Part shown: positions 24,062 through 33,488 of the stretch, piece after piece
Layout: the number at the start of each line of letters is the position of its first letter
Numbering within the stretch: position 1 is the stretch's first letter
DNA from: Pontibacterium granulatum
Lineage (GTDB): Bacteria > Pseudomonadota > Gammaproteobacteria > Pseudomonadales > Balneatricaceae
Direction: 5' to 3'
DNA length: 64,000 nt
Assembly (NCBI RefSeq): GCF_029961155.1
Contig: NZ_JASBRH010000010.1
Span: 1 to 64,000, forward strand
The notes under the pieces: generated by a model
Told to the model about the DNA's origin: nothing
What the model saw: the letters and a program-made list of their open reading frames with translations, nothing else
Database searches by the model: none
Position numbers and translations under genes: made by a program

Positions 24062-26926
24062 TCAGGCTTCTACAAAGTCCTGACGTTGTTTCAGCTTACG
24101 AATCTCCTTATCACAGCGCTTGTGAACTTCCGCGCTGTTTCCATTCTGTTCTTTGTGTTTCTGGCCAAAACTACGAACGACAAGCTGTCGTGCGGCTAGT
24201 CCTTCATAGCAATCTTTCAGGTCTTCCAGCGTAAGCGACGCTACAGCGTTGGCAAGTTCCGTATGGCTGTCGAAATCCAGTGCCTCTTCATCGATATCTT
24301 TCCAGAAGCGGTTGGAGCGGGCAGTAAGGTTTTTATCCTTTTTCATTACCTTGCTGATTACGCTGCGTTTCAGTTGTTGTAACTGATCCTCTGACATATT
24401 GTCGATATGGCCGCGCAGGTCACCAATAAATTGCTCGATGTGATTCTCCAGCAGCTGTGGTTCGGCCACCGGGCTTTGAACGACAAATGCAACCCCCGGG
24501 GTTTTAGCCATAACGACGGGGGTCTGGAATACGATGTATCCCAGCTGTTTTTCGGTGCGCAGTTCGTTGTAGAACGGCGAGGCCATGAGCTCACTGAGTA
24601 GCTTGAGCTTGGCGTGGGTTTCAACCTTGGTGTCTTTGCCTTGGTAGTAAACGCTGATTGCTGAATCGTTATGGCGGATGTCGAGCGTTTGTACCAGGGG
24701 TTTGCCATCTCCCAGGCGTACGACCGGTGCTGCTACTTCAGGTGTTGTCTGTTGCAGTGGTACGAATTCGCTTTCGACGATATGAGCCATCTCAATTGCA
24801 TCATCGGTGGTGATGTTACCGTGGGTCATCATGCGGATGTTGCTCTCGGCAAACAGGCTTGGGATGAAACGCTCGACCTGTTCAAGAGTGATGTTATCCA
24901 AAGCGGCTACTTTCTCCTCCACGCTCCACTGGGGCATCAGCAAACGGAAAACTTCGCGCATGGTCTGGTTATACGGGCGGTCTTTGTTGCTGTTGAGCAG
25001 TTGGCTACGGTACTTGTCTTTCAGCATGCCAAAGCGCTGCTCGTCGAATTTGGCTTCTTTCAATGAGCGGCTGATGATCCCTAGCAACAAAGGCTGCTTA
25101 TCGCTGAAACCGGAAACGCGGACACTGAAACCACGGATGTGGCTATAAATGCGGCTGGACAGACCGGCCAGCTCTGCGTCGTACAGGGTCTCATTTAAGC
25201 GATCAGTTACTAACTGGGTATACAGCGAAGTCATGATCGCCTGCTCGACACTCTGATTGGCGTGAGGCGTGGCGACTGAAAAGTAGGTATCGGCTTTCGG
25301 GGTATTAAAGTCTTTATCTTGTAGGTGCCAAAGAGTCATGCCGTTACGCTCGAAGACGACTTCCGGTGCCGTCAGATCGTAGTCACTGGGTATAGGTTTA
25401 ATATCCAGGTTTTTGGCGATAAATGGGTTCTGGCTTCGTACATCCAGCTCGGCAATCGATCTTGGGCTGCGCCAACGCTCGAGTTCCTGGTCGCTTAATG
25501 AGTCGATACGGTAGCCGGTGTTGTACCAGGGGTCGAGGCGGTTGGTTTTGATTTTCGGAGACTGGGTGGTGATCAGCATGTTGTCGGGGGTTAGCTGATC
25601 GAGATAGGACTTAATCTTCTCTTTGTCGAAGTGCTCCATTACGAACGGGGCGTCGAACACGTGCTCAATCGGATAGCGCTGCATCATCGCGGCCAGGTGA
25701 CTGACCTCTTTGATCGGGCTGGTTGCTGGTTGGAACTTGAATGCAACGTCGCGCAGACGTTTCTGTTCATCGTAGAGCGACTGCTGTATGCCCTCATCGC
25801 GAATTGTTTCAAGGTAGGCGAAGAATGACTCAATCACCTCGCTTTGATGTTTAAGTCCCTTATCGGTGAGTGTGACATTTACTTTGAAGGCCGCCTGGTC
25901 TTTCAGGTCGATGCCAAGGGAGGTGCTCAGTCCGGTGGCGTAACCTTGTTCTTTCAAGTGTGCCAGTAAGCTGCCATGTCCTTCATAACCTACCAGGTCA
26001 GAGATATAGGCCAGTGGTTTCTCCTGCCAGGCATCACGAACGCTGTTTACCGGGAACGTCAGGGTAATCGCGTTGTTGTCTTTGATGGTTTTGATGTGCA
26101 GATGAGCGGGCAGTGTACCGGCTTCGAACAACGGACGTTTTACACTCACCGGTTGGGTATGATGGTTAGGAATAGCGCTGAACTTCTCCGTTACCATTTT
26201 TTTAAGTTCGGCGATCGATTCTTTACCCTCCACAACCAATGTCATCAGGTTGGAAGAGTAGTATTCGTTGTAGAACTCGACAAGGTCGTCCCTCACATCA
26301 CCGCTCAACGTTTTTAACGTACCCACGCTGAAGTTACTGTACTGGTGTGATGGGTTCATCACTGCTTTGGTGGCGGCGCTGGAACGGCGGTTGTCATCGC
26401 GCACCTTGGATTTGAACTCTGAGTGCACTGCGTAGCGTTCCCGCTCTACATATTTTTCATCGAGCAGCGGCGCAATGAAGAACTGCGCAAAGCGATCCAG
26501 CGCAGGCTCCAGACTGTCTGATGCGACATCAAAGTAGTAGTTGGTGTTTTCGTGGGCGGTGTAGGCATTGAGCTTACCGCCGTGGGACTGAATAAAGGCT
26601 TTGTATCCACCCGCATCCGGATACTTTTGTGTACCCAGAAACAACATGTGTTCCAGGAAATGGGCAAGGCCTTGGCGGCCTTCTGGATCAGCATTGGAGC
26701 CTACCGCAATATTTAATGCAGCAGCTGCTTTGTCTGCGTTGGGGTCGGAGATCAGCAGTACCGAGAGGTCATTCGTCAGCTTAAAACTTTGCAGTTCACG
26801 ATGATCGTTGGGGTTCTTGTGTATGCCGGCATATGCGGCTTTACCCATGAACACAAGTGCGGTCATACCCAATGTATGAAGCACGGAGCTAACCAGCTTT
26901 TTTCGGGTCATACCTTTCGGGAACAT
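24062..26926 (-). CDS. Periplasmic M16 family zinc peptidase (pitrilysin/insulinase-like)
   Basis: A 954-residue peptidase close in size to E. coli protease III (PtrA). A signal peptide spans about 1-33 (cleavage after AAYA), so it is periplasmic. The inverted zinc motif HxxEH is HFLEH (residues 89-93), and the distal zinc glutamate lies in ERYAVHSEFKSK. The four M16 repeats follow; the C-terminal half contains the substrate-binding RTEKQLGYIVFQTPVV segment. The ATG at 26926 has a GAGGGG ribosome site. It is divergent from the UbiF-like gene. Likely degrades small periplasmic peptides. Confidence 0.9.
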   Translation of the reverse strand: MFPKGMTRKKLVSSVLHTLGMTALVFMGKAAYAGIHKNPNDHRELQSFKLTNDLSVLLISDPNADKAAAALNIAVGSNADPEGRQGLAHFLEHMLFLGTQKYPDAGGYKAFIQSHGGKLNAYTAHENTNYYFDVASDSLEPALDRFAQFFIAPLLDEKYVERERYAVHSEFKSKVRDDNRRSSAATKAVMNPSHQYSNFSVGTLKTLSGDVRDDLVEFYNEYYSSNLMTLVVEGKESIAELKKMVTEKFSAIPNHHTQPVSVKRPLFEAGTLPAHLHIKTIKDNNAITLTFPVNSVRDAWQEKPLAYISDLVGYEGHGSLLAHLKEQGYATGLSTSLGIDLKDQAAFKVNVTLTDKGLKHQSEVIESFFAYLETIRDEGIQQSLYDEQKRLRDVAFKFQPATSPIKEVSHLAAMMQRYPIEHVFDAPFVMEHFDKEKIKSYLDQLTPDNMLITTQSPKIKTNRLDPWYNTGYRIDSLSDQELERWRSPRSIAELDVRSQNPFIAKNLDIKPIPSDYDLTAPEVVFERNGMTLWHLQDKDFNTPKADTYFSVATPHANQSVEQAIMTSLYTQLVTDRLNETLYDAELAGLSSRIYSHIRGFSVRVSGFSDKQPLLLGIISRSLKEAKFDEQRFGMLKDKYRSQLLNSNKDRPYNQTMREVFRLLMPQWSVEEKVAALDNITLEQVERFIPSLFAESNIRMMTHGNITTDDAIEMAHIVESEFVPLQQTTPEVAAPVVRLGDGKPLVQTLDIRHNDSAISVYYQGKDTKVETHAKLKLLSELMASPFYNELRTEKQLGYIVFQTPVVMAKTPGVAFVVQSPVAEPQLLENHIEQFIGDLRGHIDNMSEDQLQQLKRSVISKVMKKDKNLTARSNRFWKDIDEEALDFDSHTELANAVASLTLEDLKDCYEGLAARQLVVRSFGQKHKEQNGNSAEVHKRCDKEIRKLKQRQDFVEA

Positions 26927-27198
26927 AATAAACCCCTCGCGAATTCAGGTTAACCGAGAACCCGGATAGAGGCGTCGGGTCCTTGCGCGAGGTGCTATCG
27001 ATAGGTTGTCGGTGCGGTACGTAGCAAAAAACAGATCATTTTTAAGCTTACTGAAGCTGGATTGATATGTCCAATAAATGATCAGTAGTCATCCTTTGTT
27101 GTTTTTGTGCGGTATGGGCGTCGATATCACTTGAACAGCCGCCCGCCGTATTGGGTATACTTGCGCAAAATTTTCGAAAAGAGTGATGGCGGAAGACC

Positions 27199-28422
27199 AT
27201 GGACAAACGGTATGACGTTCTGATTGTGGGTGGAGGCATGGTTGGTGCAACCATCGCCTGTGCGCTGGGTGGTAGCGACTTGTCTGTTGGGGTACTGGAA
27301 TATCAGTATCCAAAGGGTTTTGATCCGGAACAGCCTCATGATCTGCGTGTATCCGCGATCAGCGTTGCCTCGCAGAACGTCATCGACATGGTGGGGGCCT
27401 GGGAGGGCATTTTGTCCCGCCGTAGTTGTCCATACCGCCGAATGAAGGTGTGGGAATCGGATGAGCAACGTGCGGCAACCGAGTTTGTCGCTGACGATAT
27501 CTCTGAACCTTACCTGGGCCATATTGTTGAGAACCGCATTATCCAGCTCGCACTGCTGGAACGGATGGCGGCGTTCGATAATGTGGATCTGGTCTGCCCG
27601 GCTAAAACCGTGTCGATCGATTACTCTCCGGGCGCTAGTGTGGTCACTCTAGAGGACGGTACCGAATTGATTGGCCGTTTGCTGGTGGCCGCAGACGGCG
27701 GTGAATCACGGGTACGTCAGGCAGCGGGTATTGGCGTGCGCAAATGGGACTATGAGCAGAGCGCACTGGTCGCGTCCGTAATTACCGATTACCCGCAACA
27801 GGATATTACATGGCAGCAGTTTACCGCGACGGGGCCGTTGGCCTTTCTGCCGCTGTCGGGGCCGCACGCGTCTCTGGTGTGGTATAACACGCCACAGAAC
27901 GTCAAGCGCCTGATGTCGCTGCCGGTGAACCAGTTTATGACCGAGCTGACCGAGACGTTTCCTGAATCGCTCGGTAAGATCGATACGCTACTTGAACGTG
28001 GTTTCTTCCCGTTGCGCCGACAGCATGCACTGGAGTATGCGAAAGAGGGTGTGGTGCTGGCTGGTGACGCGGCGCATATGATCCACCCTCTGGCGGGTCA
28101 GGGCGTGAATATCGGCATGCTGGATGCTGCAGCGCTGGCGGAAACACTTTTGCTTGCGCAGCGCAGTGGTAAGGACATCACCTCACTGGCGGTGCTTAAA
28201 GCGTATGAAAGGCAGCGTCGCAACCACAACTTGGTGATGATGCAGACAATGGATCTGTTCTACCGGGTATTCAGCAATGACAACATGCCGCTGAAAGTGA
28301 TGCGTAACATCGGTTTGGGATTGGCGGAGCGTGTGACGCCTGCGAAGAACAAAGTCATGCGTTTTGCAATGGGATTGGAAGGGCCTCTGCCTGCGCTGGC
28401 GAAGATGCAGGATATTCTCTGA
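27199..28422 (+). CDS. ubiF: FAD-dependent ubiquinone biosynthesis hydroxylase, UbiF-like
   Basis: Class A flavin monooxygenase of the UbiH/UbiF/VisC group, 407 residues. FAD motif DVLIVGGGMVGATIACALGG, the middle DG motif LVAADGGESRVRQAAGI and the GD motif VVLAGDAAHMIHPLAGQGVN are complete. The segments PYRRMKVWE, WQQFTATGPLAFLPL and SLVWYNTP resemble E. coli UbiF (hydroxylation at C6 of the benzoquinol ring) more than UbiH or UbiI. That subtype is read by eye. The gene stands alone, divergent from the M16 peptidase. Confidence 0.8.
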   Translation: MDKRYDVLIVGGGMVGATIACALGGSDLSVGVLEYQYPKGFDPEQPHDLRVSAISVASQNVIDMVGAWEGILSRRSCPYRRMKVWESDEQRAATEFVADDISEPYLGHIVENRIIQLALLERMAAFDNVDLVCPAKTVSIDYSPGASVVTLEDGTELIGRLLVAADGGESRVRQAAGIGVRKWDYEQSALVASVITDYPQQDITWQQFTATGPLAFLPLSGPHASLVWYNTPQNVKRLMSLPVNQFMTELTETFPESLGKIDTLLERGFFPLRRQHALEYAKEGVVLAGDAAHMIHPLAGQGVNIGMLDAAALAETLLLAQRSGKDITSLAVLKAYERQRRNHNLVMMQTMDLFYRVFSNDNMPLKVMRNIGLGLAERVTPAKNKVMRFAMGLEGPLPALAKMQDIL

Positions 28423-28444
28423 TTCGCGTATCCCCAAAGGAACG

Positions 28445-28471
28445 CATAAAAAATCCGGCCACGAAGGCCGG
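28445..28471 (-). terminator. Terminator downstream of the phasin gene
   Basis: CCGGCC-TTCGT-GGCCGG on the minus strand followed by ATTTTTT. It lies between the convergent ubiF-like and phasin genes. A second stem, GGGGGCC/GGCCCCC at 28514-28532, lies closer to the phasin stop but has no U-tract. Confidence 0.75.
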
Positions 28472-28549
28472 AAAAAGGGATAAAGGCTGTAGTAGCCAGA
28501 GTGGAACAAAAGCGGGGGCCAAGGCGGCCCCCAGAGAGCGCATTCGGTA

Positions 28550-29101
28550 TTACTCTGCAGCTTCAGTAGCTTCAGTAGCTTCAGTAGCTTCTTTCTTCGC
28601 AGCAGTGCGGCGCGAAGTTTTTGCTGGTGCTTTCTTAGGCGCAGCAGCTTTAGCCGCCGGCTTAGCAGGAGCTGCAGCAACTACTGGCGTTTCAGCTACA
28701 GCTTCAGTCGCTTCTGCAACGTACTTGTTTACAGTCTCAGACGCTTCGTTCATGTACTTGGTCATCTCTGCAACGTAATCGTTGTCGCGCAGGTCAGCCA
28801 GGCTTTTCTCTACTACTTCGGTGATCTGATCTTTTGCTTCGTTCAGTGCGTCGTACTCTTTCTCAGCCACTTCCGCCAGCTTGGTTTCCAGCTGTTTGAA
28901 GTAAGTCATCTGCAGCTCTACAGCTTCAGACGGCTCTTTCACTTCGGTCAGTGCTTTCATCTGAGATACGCAGGAGTTTACGAAGTCGGTAACGTACTCG
29001 GACTGCAGTGCAAACAGTTTTTCTGCCGCTTTTTTGTTGATTTCAGCCACATCTACTGCAGGCTGCATTTTTTCCTTCACGTCGTTCATCAGGTCGTACA
29101 T
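28550..29101 (-). CDS. Phasin family protein (PHA granule-associated) with a histone-like tail
   Basis: 183 residues. Residues 1-125 are a phasin domain: amphipathic helices with KMQPAVDVAEINKKAAEKLF and FVNSCVSQMKALTEVKEPSE, which coat polyhydroxyalkanoate granules. Residues about 140-183 are Ala/Pro/Lys-rich (PAKPAAKAAAPKKAPAK), like the DNA-binding tail of PhaF, and end in ATEATEATEAAE from a 9-base tandem repeat at about 28558-28588. The ATG at 29101 has AAGGTGAT before it. A strong, operator-flanked promoter precedes it. The PHA synthase gene phaC is 31 kb away in this window. Confidence 0.88.
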   Translation of the reverse strand: MYDLMNDVKEKMQPAVDVAEINKKAAEKLFALQSEYVTDFVNSCVSQMKALTEVKEPSEAVELQMTYFKQLETKLAEVAEKEYDALNEAKDQITEVVEKSLADLRDNDYVAEMTKYMNEASETVNKYVAEATEAVAETPVVAAAPAKPAAKAAAPKKAPAKTSRRTAAKKEATEATEATEAAE

Positions 29102-29136
29102 TGTTATCACCTTGGGTATAAGCTTGTTTGGGAGCT

Positions 29137-29153
29137 TTTGTGCGTTGCAGCAA
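29137..29153. promoter_or_regulatory. Operator-like inverted repeat, phasin promoter (start-proximal)
   Basis: TTTGTGC-GTT-GCAGCAA, an imperfect copy of the perfect repeat at 29198-29214, positioned just downstream of the phasin -10 where a repressor would block transcription start. The core TGC-N3-GCA resembles the CTGC-N3-4-GCAG sites reported for PhaR repressors. Confidence 0.55.
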
Positions 29154-29161
29154 TTAAGGTC

Positions 29162-29190
29162 AATATAGTGGCTAAAAAATAACCTGTCAA
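29162..29190 (-). promoter_or_regulatory. Sigma-70 promoter of the phasin gene
   Basis: On the minus strand TTGACA (29190-29185), a 17-base spacer and TATATT (29167-29162): a consensus -35, ideal spacing and near-consensus -10, about 60 bases upstream of the phasin ATG. Inverted repeats flank it on both sides. Confidence 0.75.
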
Positions 29191-29197
29191 CCGTTAA

Positions 29198-29214
29198 TTT
29201 GTGCGCTGCACAAA
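29198..29214. promoter_or_regulatory. Perfect inverted repeat upstream of the phasin -35
   Basis: TTTGTGC-GCT-GCACAAA, a perfect 7-bp inverted repeat with a 3-base centre, just upstream of the -35 box. It is 61 bases from the related site at 29137-29153, about six helical turns, so both could be bound on one DNA face. Confidence 0.6.
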
Positions 29215-29514
29215 ATCTGTTTTTTGGAATGATCACTACTTAAAAGTTCTTATGAAACAGTATGATGCGCTATCCAGCCTGCAGGGCCATAAAAGCTGTC
29301 ACCATGTATAACGGTGTTTTGATGCGTTGCAGTGGTTTTCAAACTGCTCCGCATAGGCAGGCTAGAAGTCTTCTAGACTAGGACTTAATTGCAACAGTTT
29401 TTTGAAACCTGCAGTTGTACCTTTACAATCAGGCTAATAGTGGCAGTCTAAAGCCATGTCGCTCGCGTAAAGTTGAGCAGATTACTTTGATATCTATATA
29501 AGGCTTCAGTTTCT
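29215..29514. other. Intergenic region upstream of the PreP-like gene
   Basis: No gene seen. It contains a third TGC-GTT-GCA core at 29323-29331 and a perfect 15-base palindrome, CTAGAAG-T-CTTCTAG, at 29362-29376, about 140 bases before the PreP-like start. The latter is a candidate operator for the peptidase gene. No clear -35/-10 pair was identified. Confidence 0.5.
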
Positions 29515-32430
29515 ATGCAACAAGTACAGGATTGTTACGCCAGCTTCGTTTTCAACCGTGCCGAAACCATCGCTTCTCTTGGCGTGGAGGTGGCTGAGTA
29601 CACCCACATCACGACGGGTGCTAAGCACTACCACATTGCAGCGGATAACGATGAAAACGTATTTCTGGTGGCGTTTCGCACTGTCCCAATGGATTCGACC
29701 GGTGTAGCGCATATTCTCGAGCACACCGCGTTGTGTGGCAGTGAGCAGTATCCGGTGCGTGATCCATTCTTTATGATGACGCGCCGTTCACTGAATACCT
29801 TCATGAATGCATTTACCAGCAGTGACTGGACGGCATACCCGTTTGCGAGTCAGAACGTTAAAGACTTCAATAACTTGCTGGATGTGTATCTGGATGCAGC
29901 GTTCTTTTCGCGCCTCGATCCTCTGGATTTTGCCCAGGAAGGTCACCGAATTGAGTTTTCAGAAGCGGGTAACAAGAACTCGCCTCTGGAGTACAAAGGT
30001 GTTGTGCTGAATGAGATGAAAGGTGCGATGAGTTCGCCGATCTCCACACTGTGGCAGACACTCAGCAAACATCTGTTCCCAACCACAACATACCACTACA
30101 ACAGTGGCGGTGATCCGGAGTGCATTACCGATCTGAGCTACGACGAGCTGGTGGCGTTCTACAAAACGCACTACCACCCGAGCAACGCGGTCTTCATGAC
30201 GTTTGGTAATATGCCTGTGCGAGAACTGCAGCAGCGTTTTGAAGAACGGGCACTGGCCAAGTTCGACAAGCTTGACGTGGAGATTTCCGTCAGCGAAGAG
30301 AAACCCTACCACGCACCGGTACGTGTGGAAGAGGCGTACGCATACGAGCAGGACGATATCAGCGGTAAGACCCACCATGTGATGGGCTGGCTGATGGGCC
30401 ACTCTACCAATCTTGAAGAGCAGCTGAAAGCGCATCTGATCTCCCGTGTGCTGCTGGATAACAGTGCGTCGCCACTGCGTCATGCGCTGGAATCAACCGA
30501 CCTGGGTACAGCGCCTTCGCCAATGTGTGGTCTGGAAGACTCCAACCGTCAGATGAGCTTTATGTGTGGTATCGAAGGCAGTGAACCGGAACATGCTGCT
30601 GCATTTGAGCAGATGGTGCTGGACGTACTGGAGAAAGTGGCGGAAGAGGGTGTGCCACAGGAGATGCTTGAAGCACAGCTGCACCAGCTTGAATTGATCC
30701 AGCGCGAAATCAGCGGTGATGGTCACCCGTATGGCCTGAACCTGATTCTGGCGGCGATGCCATCCGCAATTCATCGTGGTGATGCGATTGCGCTGCTGAA
30801 CCTTGATCCGGTGCTGGAATCCCTGCATGAGCAGATCAAGGAGCCGGATTTTGTTCAGCGTCTGGTGAAAGAGTGGTTGCTCGACAATCCGCACCGTGTG
30901 CGCCTGACGTTGCGTCCCGATGCGGAGCTGGCTCAGCGTCGTGATCAGAAAGAAGCTGCAAACCTGGAAGTGATTCGTCAGAAGCTGAGTGATGAAGAAG
31001 CCGATGCGCTGATTCAGCAGGCAGCGGATCTGGAAGCACGCCAGATGCAGGAAGACGATGAGAGCATCCTGCCGAAAGTGACCATCGCGGATGTGCCGTC
31101 AGAGATGAATATCCCTGAACCGGATGCGTCCGACAGCCGGTTGTCGCTGACCCAGTACAATCAGGGCACGAACGGTTTGGTGTACCAGCAGATCATTATG
31201 GATCTGCCCGAGCTGAATGAAGACGAGCTTCAGCTGTTGCCGTTGTACAGTCATCTTCTGACCGAAATGGGTTGTGGTGACCGCGATTACATGGAGAACC
31301 AGCAATACCAGGCGCAGGTGACCGGCAGTGTGCACGCATACTCATCCGTGCGTGGTGCGATTGATGATGAGCAGGCGATCAAGGGTTACTTCACCCTGGC
31401 GGGTAAAGCACTGGTCTCCAAGCAGCAGGAGATGACAGCGCTGCTGCACGAAACGCTGTTCAAGGCGCGTTTTGATGAACTGGACCGAATTCGCGAGATT
31501 GTTGCCCAGCAGCGTACGCGTAAAGAGCAGAGCATTACCGGCAACGGTCACAGCCTGGCGATGATGGCGGCACTGTCCCAGATGAGCCCGGCCGCACAGC
31601 TGGCGCACAATTCCCGTGGACTGGCGAGCATCCGCTACCTGAAAGATCTGGATGACCGTCTGAATGATGCAGCCGAACTTCAGCTGCTGTCTGAGAAGCT
31701 GGTTGCGATTCACGAAAAGGTAAAAGTGGCGCCGCGTCAGTTCCTGCTGGTCGCAGAAAGCGAGCAGCAGTCCGAGTTGGCGGCAACGCTGGCAGAAACC
31801 TGGGGCGATGAAGTGTCCGCTGAAGGTAATCTCTTTACCGCACCGGCAGTGCGTGGTTCTGTCAAACAGCTCTGGACCACCAGCACGCAGGTGAACTTCT
31901 GCGCCAAGGCGTACCCGACTGTAACGGTTGAGCATGAAGACTCCGCGGCCCTGACGGTATTAGGCGATTTCCTGCGTAACGGTTACCTACACCGTGCGAT
32001 TCGAGAGCAGGGTGGTGCTTACGGATCAGGTGCGGGCCAGGATTCCGCTGATGCGGCGTTCCGTTTCTTCTCCTATCGTGACCCACGCCTGACCGAAACA
32101 TTGGACGATTTCGACAAGTCAGTGCAGTGGTTGCTGGACACCGAGCATGATCCGCAGAAGTTGGAAGAGGCGATTCTGGGGGTGGTGAGTTCCATCGACC
32201 GTCCTGGATCACCGGCTGGCGAAGCAAAACAGGCCTTCCACAGTTCACTGTTTGGCCGCACACCAGAACAGCGTAAGCGTTTTCGTGCGCGTATCCTGCA
32301 AGTAACCCTTGATGATCTGAAACGTGTTGCGCAGACCTATCTGGACCCGTCCAAAGCAAGCGTCGCTGTTGTAACCAGCGAGGCGGCGGCGAAAGAAACG
32401 GCTGGCGATTTCGAAGTGATCAGCGTATAA
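29515..32430 (+). CDS. M16C zinc metallopeptidase, PreP-like
   Basis: A 971-residue presequence-protease-type enzyme. HxxEH is HILEH (residues 66-70), followed by TALCGSEQYPVRDPFF, and a distal glutamate in GVVLNEMKGAMSSP. There is a long helical hinge in the middle and a second catalytically inert half with REQGGAYGSGAG. There is no signal peptide, so it is cytoplasmic, unlike the M16 enzyme 2.6 kb upstream. Bacterial PreP homologues degrade peptides of up to about 65 residues. It is probably monocistronic. Confidence 0.9.
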   Translation: MQQVQDCYASFVFNRAETIASLGVEVAEYTHITTGAKHYHIAADNDENVFLVAFRTVPMDSTGVAHILEHTALCGSEQYPVRDPFFMMTRRSLNTFMNAFTSSDWTAYPFASQNVKDFNNLLDVYLDAAFFSRLDPLDFAQEGHRIEFSEAGNKNSPLEYKGVVLNEMKGAMSSPISTLWQTLSKHLFPTTTYHYNSGGDPECITDLSYDELVAFYKTHYHPSNAVFMTFGNMPVRELQQRFEERALAKFDKLDVEISVSEEKPYHAPVRVEEAYAYEQDDISGKTHHVMGWLMGHSTNLEEQLKAHLISRVLLDNSASPLRHALESTDLGTAPSPMCGLEDSNRQMSFMCGIEGSEPEHAAAFEQMVLDVLEKVAEEGVPQEMLEAQLHQLELIQREISGDGHPYGLNLILAAMPSAIHRGDAIALLNLDPVLESLHEQIKEPDFVQRLVKEWLLDNPHRVRLTLRPDAELAQRRDQKEAANLEVIRQKLSDEEADALIQQAADLEARQMQEDDESILPKVTIADVPSEMNIPEPDASDSRLSLTQYNQGTNGLVYQQIIMDLPELNEDELQLLPLYSHLLTEMGCGDRDYMENQQYQAQVTGSVHAYSSVRGAIDDEQAIKGYFTLAGKALVSKQQEMTALLHETLFKARFDELDRIREIVAQQRTRKEQSITGNGHSLAMMAALSQMSPAAQLAHNSRGLASIRYLKDLDDRLNDAAELQLLSEKLVAIHEKVKVAPRQFLLVAESEQQSELAATLAETWGDEVSAEGNLFTAPAVRGSVKQLWTTSTQVNFCAKAYPTVTVEHEDSAALTVLGDFLRNGYLHRAIREQGGAYGSGAGQDSADAAFRFFSYRDPRLTETLDDFDKSVQWLLDTEHDPQKLEEAILGVVSSIDRPGSPAGEAKQAFHSSLFGRTPEQRKRFRARILQVTLDDLKRVAQTYLDPSKASVAVVTSEAAAKETAGDFEVISV

Positions 32431-32453
32431 AGCCCACGTTCTGGTCTTATACC

Positions 32454-32499
32454 AGCCAGGAGTTCCCCTTTCCGTCGGGCGGGGGAGTCCCTGGCTTTA
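32454..32499 (+). terminator. Probable terminator after the PreP-like gene
   Basis: A long imperfect stem (GCCAGG-AGTTCCCC with GGGGAGT-CCCTGGC) followed by TTTATTGTTT, 23 bases after the stop and before the EamA gene. Confidence 0.5.
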
Positions 32500-32518
32500 T
32501 TGTTTCTGAAGGGATGCA

Positions 32519-33397
32519 ATGGGCGTGTTTCAATCCTCACCTGTCTATCAGGGTGCTTTACTCATCGTACTGTCGGAGTTCTTTCTGGTCTGCTCCGGTA
32601 TGGTTATCAAGCAATTGTCCGGCGAAGTGCCAACCGAGGTGATTGTATTTGCGCGCAATGCGTTTGGATTGATCCTGCTGCTGCCCTGGATTGCCAGGGC
32701 GGGCCTTGGCGCCGTCAAAACCGAAAAAATCCATCTGCACTTTCTGCGGGCAGGCGTAGGGGTGACCGCTATGACCTGTCTATTTTATTCTTGGGGTCAC
32801 TTGCCGTTGGCGCAAGCTGCGCTCTTAAAACAGACAGGCCCATTCTTTATGCCGATCCTAGCCTTTTGGTGGCTGGGTGAGCGCATCTCCGCAATGGTGA
32901 AATGGGCAATTCTTGTGGGCTTTGTCGGCGTGATGCTGATTCTGAATCCAACTGAAGGCACGTTAAATGTTGCCGTCCTGATTGCGCTGTTTGGTGCGAT
33001 GCTGGGTGGATTCGCCAAAATTGTAGTACGAAAGATGACCACAACGGAGCCCGCCAAACGGATCGTATTCTACTTTGCGCTCTTTGCCGCGATCATATCC
33101 TCTGTGCCTGCGGCGCTGGCCTGGGTCACACCAACACCTGTACAGATCGCCTGGTTATTCCTGATGGCCGGTACCTCAACACTTGCTCAGCTGTTGTTGA
33201 GTAAAGGATACAGTTATGCGCCTGCTGGCCAGTTAGGGCCATTTACATATTCCTCGGTTGCATTGGCGGCGTTGTTTGGTTGGTTGCTTTGGAGTGAGGC
33301 GATGTCGCTGATGACCTGGGCAGGTATTGTCGTAGTCACTTTAGCGGGGCTGATGTCTATGAAGGGCAAAGCAACCGTGGGAAGTTCATCGCAGTAA
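32519..33397 (+). CDS. EamA/DMT family transporter
   Basis: A 292-residue inner-membrane protein with about ten hydrophobic helices in two EamA repeats (about 12-145 and 155-285). The opening helix and PTEVIVFARNAFGLILLLPW, LPLAQAALLKQTGPFFMPIL and LLLSKGYSYAPAGQLGPFTY are typical of drug/metabolite transporters. Substrate unknown. The ATG at 32519 follows GAAGGGATGCA. It stands alone between the PreP-like gene and the signalling region. Confidence 0.85.
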   Translation: MGVFQSSPVYQGALLIVLSEFFLVCSGMVIKQLSGEVPTEVIVFARNAFGLILLLPWIARAGLGAVKTEKIHLHFLRAGVGVTAMTCLFYSWGHLPLAQAALLKQTGPFFMPILAFWWLGERISAMVKWAILVGFVGVMLILNPTEGTLNVAVLIALFGAMLGGFAKIVVRKMTTTEPAKRIVFYFALFAAIISSVPAALAWVTPTPVQIAWLFLMAGTSTLAQLLLSKGYSYAPAGQLGPFTYSSVALAALFGWLLWSEAMSLMTWAGIVVVTLAGLMSMKGKATVGSSSQ

Positions 33398-33488
33398 CTT
33401 AATACCGATTAAGCTTACCAATTTCAATGCAATTTATTGTATTGGATTACCGGCTCTCAATATTCTCTTATCCGTAATTTGCGGTAAA

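Noticed and set aside
26927-27198. Extra gene in the M16 peptidase / ubiF-like divergent region
   Set aside because: Only short frames without ribosome sites or family features; it appears to be promoter DNA.
28555-28600. Short repeats at the phasin 3' end as a CRISPR or satellite
   Set aside because: They are in-frame 9-base codon repeats inside the gene with no spacers.
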